A stretch of 64,000 nucleotides of DNA from Bacteroidales bacterium (GTDB taxonomy: Bacteria; Bacteroidota; Bacteroidia; Bacteroidales; UBA932). The notes below the pieces were generated by a model. The model saw nothing but the letters and a program-made list of their open reading frames with translations. It was not told the DNA's origin and searched no databases. Every line of letters begins with the position of its first letter. Positions within the stretch are counted from its first letter, which is position 1. A program made the translations under genes and the position numbers. This document shows positions 1-9,365 of the stretch, piece by piece. Location of the stretch: contig JAEEXQ010000001.1 of the NCBI GenBank assembly GCA_016287875.1, positions 1 through 64,000 of the forward strand. The letters are read 5' to 3'.

Positions 1-63
1 GGGGAAAGGGCAGGTCCGGGCCCCAAAGAAAAAGGGGCCCGGTACCTGCATTCCCCGTCCGCT
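1..63. repeat. Inverted copy of the 59.2 kb hairpin repeat
   Basis: Bases 1-63 are an exact reverse complement of 59222-59284 near the other end of the window. Each copy is itself a hairpin: a 15-base arm at about 10-24 (GCAGGTCCGGGCCCC) pairs with about 35-49 across an A-rich loop, with one mismatch, and GGGGAA/TTCCCC lies outside. The repeat may extend left of the window. Family unknown. Confidence 0.85.
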
Positions 64-157
64 GGGCCCTCGCACGCCGCGGTGGGTATTTTCGCTGCAT
101 GGACTACCGCAGATTCTGGCAGAAGAATCGGGAGGCCGATAAATGGGAATTTACCAG

Positions 158-895
158 CTACTCCTCATCCGGCTGCTGGCCGTCGTGGGCCTTCCAGGCG
201 CACTCCGTAATCTTCATATCCGTAAACACGGCCGTAAAAGAGGATTCCTCCGGGGAGCAGGCGTAGATGCCGAAACTGATCTCGTCGGTGGCGGCGTACA
301 TATGGCAGACGCGCATCTGGCTAAAGTTGATTCCATCGGTGGAGCACTCGATGCAAAAGTCGTCCTCCCTGCGGGAGAGACGGTACCACATGGTCTTTAC
401 CTCGGCCGAGATTGCAGTGGTGGCCCAATCAGAATAGCCATTGTTGGTGGCCACACTTCCAAGGTGCTGGAACTCCTCATTCTCGAACTCAACGGAGCCC
501 TTGAGCCAGTTGTCGCTGTCCAGGTACATCACGACGCCGCACTGGTCGAAGCGCTGATGGCTCTGTGTGAAGTCCGTCTTCACCACGAAGCTGAAGAACT
601 TCTCCCTGGTCTTCATCTGAAGCACCGGGGCATTATCGTTCCTGAAATGGTAGTATGTCCGCTGCCAAAGGTCCGTGTGAGGGGCCGTAGTAATGGAGAT
701 GACACCGTCCTTCATTTCACAGGCAGCAGGCTCTCTGGTCCACTGGAGCTGGTCCAGATCGATTTGTCCACCACATGCGAGAGCCTCGGCTACGCTGTCG
801 GTAAATTCAGTGTCAGACGCTTTCTGTGACGGGTTTCCGCAGGCAACTGCACAGAGGCAGAGGCCTAAGCAAAGGAGTTTGGTGATGTTGGTCAT
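158..895 (-). CDS. DUF1349 lipoprotein
   Basis: A 245-residue exported protein of the DUF1349 type, a concanavalin-like beta-sandwich fold found in secreted carbohydrate-related proteins. The N-terminus has a hydrophobic stretch ending in a lipobox (AVAC at about residues 16-19), so it is probably an outer-membrane or periplasmic lipoprotein. The body has the motifs I associate with this family: a hydrophobic FSFVVKTDF segment, then GVVMYLDSDNWLKGSVEFE, then repeated beta-strand-like patterns up to FTDMKITEC. The ATG at 895 directly precedes the signal sequence. It stands alone; no operon partner is visible upstream and repeats lie on both sides. Substrate unknown. Confidence 0.8.
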   Translation of the reverse strand: MTNITKLLCLGLCLCAVACGNPSQKASDTEFTDSVAEALACGGQIDLDQLQWTREPAACEMKDGVISITTAPHTDLWQRTYYHFRNDNAPVLQMKTREKFFSFVVKTDFTQSHQRFDQCGVVMYLDSDNWLKGSVEFENEEFQHLGSVATNNGYSDWATTAISAEVKTMWYRLSRREDDFCIECSTDGINFSQMRVCHMYAATDEISFGIYACSPEESSFTAVFTDMKITECAWKAHDGQQPDEE

Positions 896-1587
896 ATAGT
901 TGATGTAAATTCCGATTTATCGGTATAAATATAGCGACATTTGGCCATTCTTGCAAACCACCCTCCGCCCGGCCGCCCCCTCGTCATGCCCGGCCCCTTT
1001 TCTCCTCATGCCCGGCCTCGACCGGGCATCTTTCCCCCTACGCCATGCAGCGCCTAACTCTCTGACCACCAACCCTTTTCCGGAAGGAGAATCGGCGAAT
1101 TTCGCCGATTCTCCTTCCAGTTATCAGCTATCCATCAATCATTTAGCTGCTGCACGATAATTGTCATCCTGAGCGTTAGCGAAGGATCTTTGTATGCTAA
1201 CCCCTTCCCACGGCATTTCAAAGGGCACGGTCCAATTTCATAGCGTGCACCTTGCCCACCAGAAGTTCCTGGGAGGCCGAAATGAGGGCATGGTCCCAGG
1301 CATAAAATCATGCCTTGCCCATCAGAATGCGTTCTGCGCGGGGTCCGTGCCCAAAAACAACTATTCCTGGGCACGGATGGGGTTTGCTGAAAGTTCCGTG
1401 ACCAAAACAAGGGGTTTTTGGGCACAAATGGGGTGCGACCTGTGGGCAACGCTGCCGGTCGAGGCAGGGAATGAGCGCCTCAGCGCGAACGGCGGAGGCC
1501 GGTCCGAAGGACGAAGGCCGGGAGCCGCGGGGTACGTTAGGGGCAGAGCCCCTGATAAGATAAGAGGAAGGCTGCGCAGCAGCCGTG
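896..1587. other. Repeat-rich intergenic region
   Basis: No convincing gene. From the left it holds repeats of the type CATGCCCGG ending in GACCGGGCATC (about 984-1031), a hairpin element (1047-1153), a CATCCTGAGCG/GAAGGATCT motif common in Bacteroidales intergenic DNA (about 1165-1193), and from about 1330 to 1435 repeats built from tgCCCAAAAAC, GGGTTTTTGGGCAC and ATGGGGT that resemble 26500-26590. GC-rich short palindromes fill the rest. Short open frames here are low-complexity readings of these repeats. Confidence 0.7.
1047..1153. repeat. Family-2 hairpin element, copy 1
   Basis: A 107-base nested palindrome. The central hairpin at 1082-1118 has a perfect 17-base-pair stem (GGAAGGAGAATCGGCGA and its complement, loop ATT). 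It is flanked by a spacer with CTAAC-CTCTGACCA on the left and TTATCAGCTATCC on the right, with outer arms GCAGC / GCTGC. The spacers resemble the copies near 12.9, 32.7, 51.3, 52.4 and 59.0 kb, although this copy is the most divergent. The hairpin could also act as a terminator. Confidence 0.6.
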
Positions 1588-1643
1588 CCTCCGCTACTAA
1601 ACAAAACCGGCAGCCGAAAAAGGCTGCCGAAAGTTTTGTTTAG

Positions 1644-1654
<11 letters not shown>
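1588..1654 (-). terminator. Long inverted repeat, terminator of tRNA-fMet
   Basis: Core stem CGGCAGCC / GGCTGCCG with an A5/U5 loop (about 1608-1629) followed on the minus strand by GGTTTTGTTTAG fits a rho-independent terminator. The pairing continues far beyond the core: the tRNA 3' end and its trailer (TGCCTCCGCTACTAAACAAAAC on the minus strand) are repeated in inverse at 1587-1607, so the whole stem is close to 30 base pairs and includes the tRNA acceptor 3' strand. Confidence 0.7.
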
Positions 1655-1716
<62 letters not shown>

Positions 1717-1729
1717 ATGTTTGGGACTG

Positions 1730-1760
1730 CAAAGGTAGACAAATTTTTTAAATCTACAAA
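1730..1760 (-). promoter_or_regulatory. Promoter of tRNA-fMet
   Basis: On the minus strand TTTG (1760-1757), exactly 19 bases, then TACCTTTG (1737-1730), matching the Bacteroidota consensus TTTG-N19-TAnnTTTG. The -33 box overlaps the last codons of hisS. Confidence 0.75.
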
Positions 1761-3073
1761 ATAAAAGCGATAATCCCCTCCAGATCGTCTTTGGCGAAGG
1801 ATTTCTGCTCTCCCGAAGAGAGATTCTTAATCTGCACCGTGCCGGCTGCTGCCTCGTCCGCTCCCGTTATCGAAAGGAAGGGGATGGCCTTGCGCTCGGC
1901 GTAGTCGAACTGCTTCTTCAGTTTGGTGGAATCCGGATAGATCTCCACGGAAACACCCGCTGAACGCAGCGAAGAAGCTACAGGAAGCAGGTAGCGCACC
2001 TCGTCCGCACCCATGTTCGCAAACAGCAGGGTAGTGGTAGAACGCAAATCTGCAGGGAACTTGTCCAGGCCCTTCAGCACGTCGTAGATGCGGTCTGCGC
2101 CGAAGGAGATACCTACTCCGGACATATCCGGCAGGCCGAAGATACCGGTGAGGTTGTCGTAACGGCCGCCGCCGCAGATACTGCCTATCTGCCAGTCGAG
2201 GGCCTTGACTTCGAAGATGGCTCCGGTGTAGTAGTTGAGTCCGCGGGCAAGCGAGAGGTCCAGATCCACATCAATGGAAACCCCCGCGGCGGAAATCAGT
2301 CCGAAGAGTTCCTCCAGCTCGTCCAGCCCGCGCAGGCCGGTTTGCGATCCTGCCATAAGGCTGCGCATCCTTGCAATCTTTTCCGCAGTGGAACCACTGA
2401 GGGTGAGGACCGGCTCCAGGATGGCTATGGCATCCTCTCCGAGGCCCTTCTCCCTCATCTCCGCCTTCACGGCTTCAAGCCCGATTTTGTCCAGCTTGTC
2501 GATGGCTACGGTGATGTCCACGACCTTGTCGGGCGCTCCGCAGACCTCGGCGAGGCCGGTCAGAACCTTACGGTTGTTTATCTTCAGGGCCACCCTCACG
2601 CCCAGCAGGCTGAATACCTTGTCCACAATCTGCACAAGCTCCAGCTCGTTAAGCTGCGACTTGGAACCTATGGCATCCACGTCGCACTGGTAGAACTCGC
2701 GGTAGCGGCCCTTCTGGGGACGGTCTGCACGCCACACGGGCTGTATCTGGAAGCGCTTGAAGGGGAAGGAAATCTCGTTCTGGTGCTGCACCACGTAGCG
2801 GGCGAAAGGCACGGTAAGATCGTAGCGCAGGCCTTTCTCCGGGGCCTGGTCGGCCTTCTCGCCGCTGTTCTGGATGCGGAACAAGAGCTTGTCGCCCTCG
2901 TCGCCGTACTTTCCCAGCAGGGTGGAGAGGTTCTCCATAGCAGGAGTATCTATCTGCGCGTATCCGAAAGTACGGAAAACGCCTTTGATGGTGTCGAAGA
3001 TGTAATTCCTCTCAGCCATTTCCTGGTGGGAGAAATCTCGTGTTCCTTTAGGTATGGAAGGTTTGTTTGCCAT
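1754..3073 (-). CDS. hisS: Histidyl-tRNA synthetase
   Basis: A 439-residue class II aminoacyl-tRNA synthetase charging tRNA-His. Visible signatures: motif 2 region at about residues 113-137 ([19 protein letters not shown]), the HisRS-specific loop [14 protein letters not shown] at 276-289, and motif 3 [10 protein letters not shown] at 321-330, followed by the C-terminal anticodon-binding domain. The length is normal for the family. It starts with ATG 9 bases after tilS, as the last protein gene of proS-DUF3078-tilS-hisS. Confidence 0.97.
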   Translation of the reverse strand: MANKPSIPKGTRDFSHQEMAERNYIFDTIKGVFRTFGYAQIDTPAMENLSTLLGKYGDEGDKLLFRIQNSGEKADQAPEKGLRYDLTVPFARYVVQHQNEISFPFKRFQIQPVWRADRPQKGRYREFYQCDVDAIGSKSQLNELELVQIVDKVFSLLGVRVALKINNRKVLTGLAEVCGAPDKVVDITVAIDKLDKIGLEAVKAEMREKGLGEDAIAILEPVLTLSGSTAEKIARMRSLMAGSQTGLRGLDELEELFGLISAAGVSIDVDLDLSLARGLNYYTGAIFEVKALDWQIGSICGGGRYDNLTGIFGLPDMSGVGISFGADRIYDVLKGLDKFPADLRSTTTLLFANMGADEVRYLLPVASSLRSAGVSVEIYPDSTKLKKQFDYAERKAIPFLSITGADEAAAGTVQIKNLSSGEQKSFAKDDLEGIIAFIL

Positions 3074-3082
3074 GATGCAAAG

Positions 3083-3979
3083 TTAGTTGTTTTTATCTGG
3101 AATCGTGATGCACAGTTTCCATTTCGGCAGGCCTTTCACTTCTCCGTGCTTTCCGATGAAGACCCTTCCGCCCACCTGCCTGCCCGAGCTGATGGTTTCC
3201 CAGAGGTTGTCCAGGGCAGTTTCAGTCAGGGCCACGGGCTCTACCAGGCGGAAAAGGACGTACCTCGGATGCTTGAGGGCGAGCAGTGCCCGGATGGAAA
3301 CCGTTCCCCCGGTGCAGACGCTGTCCCGAACGCCGGAAAAGTAATCCTCCGCGATATCATCCACCTGCGAGATATGTTCCATGGTCCTGCGCAGGGAGTC
3401 CTGCAGAGAAGGATTCATCTCCTTGAGTATGGGGATGACCTCTGCACGCAGGCGGTTCCGTTTGTATGCGGAAGATGCGTTCGTGCTGTCTTCCCGCCAA
3501 GGAAGACGGTGCGCCTCCATCCATCTGCGGATTTCCGCCCGGGGGATGGTAAGGAGGGGGCGGACGATGATGCCCCGGTCGCCCATTCCGCGAAGGCCGC
3601 GGGTGCCGGTGCCCCGAAGCAGGTTCAGGAAGAAGGTCTCCACATTGTCGTCGGCGTTGTGGGCTACGGCCACGTGGTCGAACCCTTCCGCGGCGCATAT
3701 CTGGGCGAACCAGGCGTACCTCAGTTCGCGGGCGGCCATCTCTATGCTGAGCCCGCCTTCGGTGGCGAACTTTTCCGTCTCGAAGCGCTTTACGAAGATG
3801 GGCAGACCCTTGGAGGAGCACCAGGCCCGGACGAAGGCCTCGTCGCCGTCGGACTCATCTCCCCTCAGGCCGAAGTTGCAGTGTGCAACAGCGAAAGAGG
3901 CCCCCGGAAACAATTCGGGAGCCCTTTCGGCCATATACATCGAGTCGATGCCGCCGCTCACTGCAAGCAGCACCTTCAT
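3083..3979 (-). CDS. tilS: tRNA(Ile)-lysidine synthase, short form
   Basis: Converts the wobble C34 of tRNA-Ile(CAU) to lysidine so that it reads AUA. The PP-loop ATPase motif SGGIDS is at residues 8-13, followed by the N-type PPase domain with CNFGLRGDES, AHNADDNVETFFLNLLRGTG and EDSTNASSAYKRNRLR, all characteristic of TilS. At 298 residues it lacks the C-terminal TilS_C domain present in the roughly 430-residue enzymes; hisS begins 9 bases downstream, so the domain is absent rather than frameshifted. ATG overlaps the stop of the DUF3078 gene by one base (TAATG). Confidence 0.92.
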   Translation of the reverse strand: MKVLLAVSGGIDSMYMAERAPELFPGASFAVAHCNFGLRGDESDGDEAFVRAWCSSKGLPIFVKRFETEKFATEGGLSIEMAARELRYAWFAQICAAEGFDHVAVAHNADDNVETFFLNLLRGTGTRGLRGMGDRGIIVRPLLTIPRAEIRRWMEAHRLPWREDSTNASSAYKRNRLRAEVIPILKEMNPSLQDSLRRTMEHISQVDDIAEDYFSGVRDSVCTGGTVSIRALLALKHPRYVLFRLVEPVALTETALDNLWETISSGRQVGGRVFIGKHGEVKGLPKWKLCITIPDKNN

Positions 3980-5016
3980 TATTTCTTGGAGCTGATGGTG
4001 TACGAGAATCCGAGTTCGAAGAATTCCTTGAACTGGACGGTGCGGTATCCGGTAGGATGGCTGTCGTTGCTGATCAGCACGGTGTCATCGTAGATGAGGT
4101 TGGTGGAGAAGGTCATGGTGAAGAACTTCGCCAGCTTCCAGAAGAGTTTCTGGTCCCAGTTGACACGCATGTTCTGAGGGTCCTTGAGATAGTTCGAGAA
4201 GAGGACGAGCTGCGTGCTGTACTTGAGATTGTCGTTGATGGTGAAGTTGAGGTCGGCCTTGACCTGGGCACCAAGTTCGAAGCGGGAGCTCTTGTACATA
4301 TCCCCGGTGGGATTGGCATTGTCGGCGTACTCGCTCATAAGTTCCATACCATAGGCCTTGCGCAGCTCCTCGTCCTGGACGATTACGAAACCTCCGGTGA
4401 GAGGTGCAACGTTCAATGACAACCAGGGTTTGGGAGTCCACAGGAGACCGAGACCGAGGGTGGAGTAGGCAGGGGAGAAGAGGCCGGACTTGAGCGTGCG
4501 GGCATTCAGCCAATCCTGCTTGCTGGGCTCTCCGGATGCGACATTGGGAGTGCCGTAGGTGTAGTTGTTGTCGATCTGGGTCTTGAAGTCGAAGTTGGCG
4601 GAGTAGCTCAGATGCTGGATAGGAGTCTCATAGCCCCACTTGGATTCAAAGTAGATACGGTCCTTGACCTTCTGCATGATGGGCTTGTCGGATGAATAAA
4701 GGAAACCGTAATCGACCTGGAGTCGGTTGTTCCAAATCATCTTATCCTTGGCATAGTTTGCGTTGGCATCGACATAAGCGGTCATCGTATAGTTGTCGTT
4801 GCCGCCGGCGGCCCAGTCCCAAAGTTTGGTCTGGGCAAAATTCAGATTGGTCATGAGTGACTTGGTCCAGTACACAGGCTTGGGCTGGGGAGCTTCCACC
4901 TGAGGGGCCTCTGCAATGGCAGCAGCAGCTTCGGCTGCCGCTTTCTGCACGTCATCCTGTGCATATGCCGCGATTCCTGCGGCAAAAGACACTACTAAAA
5001 GAAATATCTTTTTCAT
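3979..5016 (-). CDS. DUF3078 outer-membrane-type protein
   Basis: A 345-residue exported protein with a signal peptide (MKKIFLLVVSFAAGIAAYAQ). It matches the DUF3078 family of Bacteroidota: the WTKSLMTNLNFAQTKLWDWA opening followed by AGGNDNYTMTAYVDANANY, then alternating hydrophobic/aromatic strands and a C-terminal ending in aromatic beta-strands (FELGFSYTISSKK), consistent with a beta-barrel. An Ala/Glu/Pro-rich spacer follows the signal. Function not known. The start at 5016 is chosen for the signal peptide; longer readings upstream run through proS. Lies 11 bases after proS. Confidence 0.85.
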   Translation of the reverse strand: MKKIFLLVVSFAAGIAAYAQDDVQKAAAEAAAAIAEAPQVEAPQPKPVYWTKSLMTNLNFAQTKLWDWAAGGNDNYTMTAYVDANANYAKDKMIWNNRLQVDYGFLYSSDKPIMQKVKDRIYFESKWGYETPIQHLSYSANFDFKTQIDNNYTYGTPNVASGEPSKQDWLNARTLKSGLFSPAYSTLGLGLLWTPKPWLSLNVAPLTGGFVIVQDEELRKAYGMELMSEYADNANPTGDMYKSSRFELGAQVKADLNFTINDNLKYSTQLVLFSNYLKDPQNMRVNWDQKLFWKLAKFFTMTFSTNLIYDDTVLISNDSHPTGYRTVQFKEFFELGFSYTISSKK

Positions 5017-5027
5017 GATAAAATGAA

Positions 5028-6506
5028 TTAATAGGCAATGGCGAATACGACGCGGCCCTTGGAAGGCTTGCCGGAGAAGATGTCGCGGCCTTCTTCCTCG
5101 CACACGCAGCTGTCCACAGGAATGCAGCGGATGGTGGCCTTGGTGGCATCCTTGATGGCCTGTTCGGTCTCGGCGGTGCCGTCCCAGTGGCAGAGCAGGA
5201 ATCCGCCCTTCTGGATTTCGGTCTTGAATTCTTCCCAGTCGTCGCACTTGCGGATGTTGGCATCGCGGAAGGCGAGGGCTTTGTCGTAAATGTTCTTCTG
5301 TATGGTTCCGAGGAGCTCTTCGACGTATCCTTCCACGCCTTCGAGCTGGACGGTGGCTTTTTCGAGTGTATCGCGGCGGGCAACCTCCACGGTGCCTGCA
5401 GCAAGGTCGCGGGCGCCGAGGGCGATGCGCACGGGCACACCCTTGACTTCCCACTCGGCGAACTTGAAGCCGGGACGCAGGGTGTCGCGGTCATCGAGCT
5501 TGACGCTGATGCCCTTGGCCTCCAGCTTGCCCTTTATCTCAGTGAATTTTGCGAGGACTGCCTCACGCTCTTCATCAGTCTTGTAGATAGGGACCATCAC
5601 CACCTGGATAGGGGCGAGGACGGGAGGAAGGACAAGTCCGTTGTCATCGCTGTGGGCCATGATGAGGGCGCCCAACAGGCGGGTGCTGACGCCCCAGGAG
5701 GTAGCCCATACATACTGGAGGCTGCCATCCTTGTCGGCGAACTGCACGTCGAAGCTCTTGGCGAAATTCTGCCCGAGGAAGTGGGATGTACCGGCCTGCA
5801 GGGCCTTTCCGTCCTGCATCATAGCCTCGATGGTGAGGGTGTCGAGGGCACCTGCGAAACGCTCGTTGGGGCTCTTGTGGCCGACGATTACGGGCAGGGC
5901 CATGGTCTCGCGGGCGAACTTTGCGTAAACGCCCACCATTCTCTTGGATTCTTCCTGGGCTTCCTCGGCGGTGGCGTGGGCGGTATGGCCCTCCTGCCAG
6001 AGGAATTCGGCGGTACGGAGGAAAGGCCTGGTGCGCATTTCCCACCTTACCACGTTGCACCACTGATTGCAGAGTATGGGCAGGTCCCTCCAGGACTTGA
6101 TCCAGTTCTTATAGACGCTCCAGATGATTGTTTCGGAGGTAGGGCGCACTATGAGCTCTTCTTCCAGCTTGGCATCGGGATCCACCACCACGCCCTTCCC
6201 GTCGGGGTTGTTCATAAGGCGGTGGTGCGTCACCACGGCGCACTCCTTGGCGAATCCGGCCACGTGCTCTGCTTCTTTGCTGAAGAAGGATTTAGGAATG
6301 AAGAGGGGGAAATATGCGTTCTGTACTCCGGTTTCCTTGAAGGCCTTGTCCAGTATGGACTGCATCTTTTCCCAGATGGCATAGCCGTAAGGCTTGATCA
6401 CCATGCAGCCGCGGACGGCGGACTGTTCGGCCAGATCTGCCTTGACTACTATGTCGTTATACCATTGGGAATAATTCTCTGATCTCGGTGTAATTTCTTT
6501 TGCCAT
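5028..6506 (-). CDS. proS: Prolyl-tRNA synthetase
   Basis: Class II synthetase charging tRNA-Pro. The 492-residue length and sequence ([19 protein letters not shown] near the N-terminus, [40 protein letters not shown] for motif 2) identify the shorter ProS type without the editing insertion, typical of this phylum. The C-terminus ends in AIAY, with a Tyr end as in this subfamily. First gene of the operon; a -7 box lies about 88 bases upstream. Confidence 0.96.
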   Translation of the reverse strand: MAKEITPRSENYSQWYNDIVVKADLAEQSAVRGCMVIKPYGYAIWEKMQSILDKAFKETGVQNAYFPLFIPKSFFSKEAEHVAGFAKECAVVTHHRLMNNPDGKGVVVDPDAKLEEELIVRPTSETIIWSVYKNWIKSWRDLPILCNQWCNVVRWEMRTRPFLRTAEFLWQEGHTAHATAEEAQEESKRMVGVYAKFARETMALPVIVGHKSPNERFAGALDTLTIEAMMQDGKALQAGTSHFLGQNFAKSFDVQFADKDGSLQYVWATSWGVSTRLLGALIMAHSDDNGLVLPPVLAPIQVVMVPIYKTDEEREAVLAKFTEIKGKLEAKGISVKLDDRDTLRPGFKFAEWEVKGVPVRIALGARDLAAGTVEVARRDTLEKATVQLEGVEGYVEELLGTIQKNIYDKALAFRDANIRKCDDWEEFKTEIQKGGFLLCHWDGTAETEQAIKDATKATIRCIPVDSCVCEEEGRDIFSGKPSKGRVVFAIAY

Positions 6507-6593
6507 AAAAAAGTGAAGAAAATTCTGCGATTTTTCTCAATTATTGCATCTATTAAACAGAAGTATAGTTGAACTCCTGTCATTCTGACGGTG

Positions 6594-6601
6594 CAAATAT
6601 A
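6594..6601 (-). promoter_or_regulatory. Candidate -7 box for the proS operon
   Basis: TATATTTG on the minus strand, matching TAnnTTTG. No clear TTTG at the usual -33 spacing. It predicts a 5' leader of roughly 80 bases ahead of proS. Confidence 0.5.
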
Positions 6602-6623
6602 CAAAAATTAAAGAGATTGGATT

Positions 6624-7598
6624 ATGGCACGTAGGCTGATATTCATATTGACGTTGGCGGTTCTTGCGGTTTCCTGCGGGGTTACCGCTCAGAATGGTTC
6701 CGTCCATCGTTTCCAGGATGGTATCTATTACAAGGGCTTCGATGCGGATATGCAGAAGGTCGAACCTCTGAGCGAGGACGATTTCCGCAGGCTCGCCGCC
6801 GAGAATCTCCGCCGCGAGCAGACCAGCCGCCGCGACACCCTCGTGGTGGTGGTCGACGACAGCTACACCTGGGGGTGGAACTATCCCTATTATCACCCCT
6901 ATTACTATGGATGGTACGGCCTTTATGGCTATTCCTGGTACCACGGTTGGCACCACGGCTGGTATGACCCCTGGTACAGCCCTTGGTACGGCAGCTATTA
7001 CTCCTGGTACTACGATCCCTGGTACTATTATGATCCTTGGTACTACGGACACAGCTATTATTGCGGCTTCTACAACGAGAACTACTACCACTACAGCGGC
7101 TACAGCCGTTCCGAAATAAAGGGTGGCAACAACTCCACCACCAGGGGAATGGGCAGCAGCCTTTCGCGCGGTGGCAGCATATCCGGTAGCCGCGGGCTTT
7201 CGCGCGGATCCTCCCCCTATACCCGCAGCGGATCTTCCGCTTCCCGTAGTGGCGGTTCGTCCTATTCGCGCAGCAGTTCCTCTGGTTCCCGCAGTGGCGG
7301 TTCGTCCTACTCGCGCAGCAGTTCTTCAAGCTCCCGCAGCAGCGATTCGTCCTACTCGCGCAGCAGTTCTTCGAGTTCCCGCAGCAGCGAATCGTCCTAC
7401 TCGCGCAGCAGTTCTTCGAGCTCCCGCAGCAGCGAATCGTCCTATTCGCGCAGCAGCTCTTCGAGCTCCCGCAGCAGTTCATCCGGCAGTTACAGCGGGA
7501 GTTCCCGCAGCGGCGGATACAGCGGCGGCGGTTCCAGCTCCGGCTATAGCGGCGGTGGCCACAGCGGTGGTGGCGGCGGCGGACGCAGTGGCAGATAA
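6624..7598 (+). CDS. Tyr/Trp-rich, Ser/Arg-repeat exported protein
   Basis: 324 residues, family not recognised. The N-terminus is a signal with a possible lipobox (LAVSCG). Residues about 70-160 are extraordinarily rich in Tyr, Trp, Gly, Pro and His (WYDPWYSPWYGSYYSWYYDP pattern), followed by a Ser/Arg domain with five 15-residue repeats of the type SSYSRSSSSSSRSSE, and a Gly/Ser tail ending GGGGGRSGR. Such composition suggests a disordered, adhesive or cell-surface protein; the positively charged Ser/Arg part could bind polyanions. That role is inference. The FadL-like gene begins 24 bases after the stop, so the two are probably cotranscribed. Confidence 0.75.
   Translation: MARRLIFILTLAVLAVSCGVTAQNGSVHRFQDGIYYKGFDADMQKVEPLSEDDFRRLAAENLRREQTSRRDTLVVVVDDSYTWGWNYPYYHPYYYGWYGLYGYSWYHGWHHGWYDPWYSPWYGSYYSWYYDPWYYYDPWYYGHSYYCGFYNENYYHYSGYSRSEIKGGNNSTTRGMGSSLSRGGSISGSRGLSRGSSPYTRSGSSASRSGGSSYSRSSSSGSRSGGSSYSRSSSSSSRSSDSSYSRSSSSSSRSSESSYSRSSSSSSRSSESSYSRSSSSSSRSSSSGSYSGSSRSGGYSGGGSSSGYSGGGHSGGGGGGRSGR
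7254..7480 (+). repeat. 45-base tandem repeat within the Ser/Arg domain
   Basis: About five direct units of 45 bases, each encoding 15 residues, differing mainly at third positions and at the Gly-Gly / Ser-Asp / Ser-Glu ending. The last units are nearly identical in DNA, so copy number could vary between strains. Confidence 0.8.
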
Positions 7599-7622
7599 AT
7601 CCATTTGAAAGAAAGACAGATC

Positions 7623-9362
7623 ATGAAAAAGATAATTACGATAGCATCGATGCTCATAGCATCTCTGGCCTCGGCCCAGACGGTTTCGGATGCCCTGACG
7701 TTTGGCCAGAACAATTTCTACGGGACGGCCAGGACGCTGGCAATGGGCAACGCCGTGACCGCAGTAGGCGGCGATATGGGCTCCATCTCCATCAACCCTG
7801 CCGGTGGGGCGGTGTCCGCCTTCTCGCAGTTCTCGTTCTCCACGGGCTGGAGTACTTCCAGGAGCTCTTCTTCATATGCTCCTTCTTACGATCCCGCGTC
7901 GCAGAGCGCCGTTTATGACGGCAAATTCGAGAACAGCAAGACCAGGATGACCATCCCGAACATCGGGATGAACCTTTATTTCGAAACCGGTGAGAGAAGC
8001 GGTGTCAAAGGGTGGAACTTCGGTTTCATGGTGAACAGGAGCCAGACCTACACCAGCAAGATGGGCGCCTCCGGTCTGGAGGGCCACACTTCCATGACGG
8101 GAGCTCTTGCGTGCGGTGCCGACGGAATGCCCGGAAACATCCTCGGCAACAACAATATGTTCGACACCGATTACCCCTGGAATTCCATCTGCGCCTACGA
8201 TGGCGGGCTCATCAATTTCAACAGTGACGCCGGCACCTATTATGGTTCTGCCGAAACGGTCACCCCTCCTGCCACCCCCGCCGATGATTACAGGTACGAA
8301 GTTCTGGGTACCCTGAGGCAGAATATAGGAACCACTACCCTGGGATCCAAGAACGACCTGGTGATGAACTACGGCGTCAACATCGACGACCGCCTTTTCC
8401 TGGGCCTGAGCATGAACTGCCCCATAGTATCTTACAAGTACTCCGAATACTTCAACGAGGCCGTGCAGGATCCCGACGAGTTCAAGATTACCACCGAGTA
8501 TTTCGATAAGACTGCCAGTGCATATGTCAAAGGTAATCCTACTTCCTACACCGGCAGTACGTACAAGTACAACTACATTGCCGACGTGAGCGGAATCAAT
8601 CTCAAGATAGGTGCCATCTGGCTGCCTACCGACGGACTGCGTCTCGGTGCCGCTTTCCAGACTCCTACCGGCTACACCATTAACGAGACCTGGTATGTGG
8701 ATGTGGAGTCCCGCTTCCTCGATGCCGCCCAGAATGCTAATTCGAGTTCGCCTACGGCAAAGAGTTCCTATAGCTACCGTGCTCCTTACAGCGCCAACTT
8801 CGGCGTCGCATATACCCTGGGCCGCAACGGTATGCTCAGCGTCGATTACGAACTCACCGACTACAGCATAATGAAGTTCTCGATGCTGGAGGGGGACGAA
8901 TACGTATATAGCGATCCTTTCTATGCAGTGAACAAGCTCAACAAGCTTTTCTGCGGAGTTTCCCACGCCCTCCGCGTCGGTGCTGAATTCCGCGTGCTGC
9001 CCAGCGTCTCGCTGCGCGCCGGCTTGAATTACGTTACAAGTGCCGAGCGTCATTACACCAATTCCGAAGGGGACCAGGTCTATGTCGCAGACTATGACGC
9101 CTTCTTCAACGATTACCAGAACGGAACTTTGAGCATAGATAAGAGTACTGCCAAATACAGCGATGACAAGTTGTTCACGCTTTCCTGCGGTATCGGTTAT
9201 TCTTCACCCGGATCATTCTACGCCGACCTGGCGTTCCGCCATTCTAACCTGCCTGATTCGTACTACAGACCTTATAGCAATTACCTTAATATCGTGTCAC
9301 CTGCCGTCAGGAGCAAGCATACGCTTTTCGATGCAGTAATGACATTCGGATGGAGATTTTAA
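7623..9362 (+). CDS. FadL/OmpP1-family outer-membrane transporter
   Basis: A 579-residue outer-membrane beta-barrel related to FadL/TodX hydrophobic-compound channels. The signal peptide is MKKIITIASMLIASLASAQ. The mature N-terminus, with LTFGQNNFYGTARTLAMGN followed by AVGGDMGSISINPAG, is the family's plug region, and the C-terminus ends in aromatic strands with terminal Phe (MTFGWRF). The start at 7623 is chosen because the signal peptide begins there; an in-frame upstream start at 7605 would add six charged residues. Transport substrate unknown. lpxD follows 3 bases later. Confidence 0.88.
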   Translation: MKKIITIASMLIASLASAQTVSDALTFGQNNFYGTARTLAMGNAVTAVGGDMGSISINPAGGAVSAFSQFSFSTGWSTSRSSSSYAPSYDPASQSAVYDGKFENSKTRMTIPNIGMNLYFETGERSGVKGWNFGFMVNRSQTYTSKMGASGLEGHTSMTGALACGADGMPGNILGNNNMFDTDYPWNSICAYDGGLINFNSDAGTYYGSAETVTPPATPADDYRYEVLGTLRQNIGTTTLGSKNDLVMNYGVNIDDRLFLGLSMNCPIVSYKYSEYFNEAVQDPDEFKITTEYFDKTASAYVKGNPTSYTGSTYKYNYIADVSGINLKIGAIWLPTDGLRLGAAFQTPTGYTINETWYVDVESRFLDAAQNANSSSPTAKSSYSYRAPYSANFGVAYTLGRNGMLSVDYELTDYSIMKFSMLEGDEYVYSDPFYAVNKLNKLFCGVSHALRVGAEFRVLPSVSLRAGLNYVTSAERHYTNSEGDQVYVADYDAFFNDYQNGTLSIDKSTAKYSDDKLFTLSCGIGYSSPGSFYADLAFRHSNLPDSYYRPYSNYLNIVSPAVRSKHTLFDAVMTFGWRF

Positions 9363-9365
9363 ATA

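Noticed and set aside
951..1643. Small frames in both directions within 951-1643
   Set aside because: They read through repeats and hairpins and share no codon pattern with neighbouring genes.
5187..9053. Long antisense frames opposite proS and the FadL-like gene
   Set aside because: They mirror strongly supported genes and have no start signals or recognisable domains.
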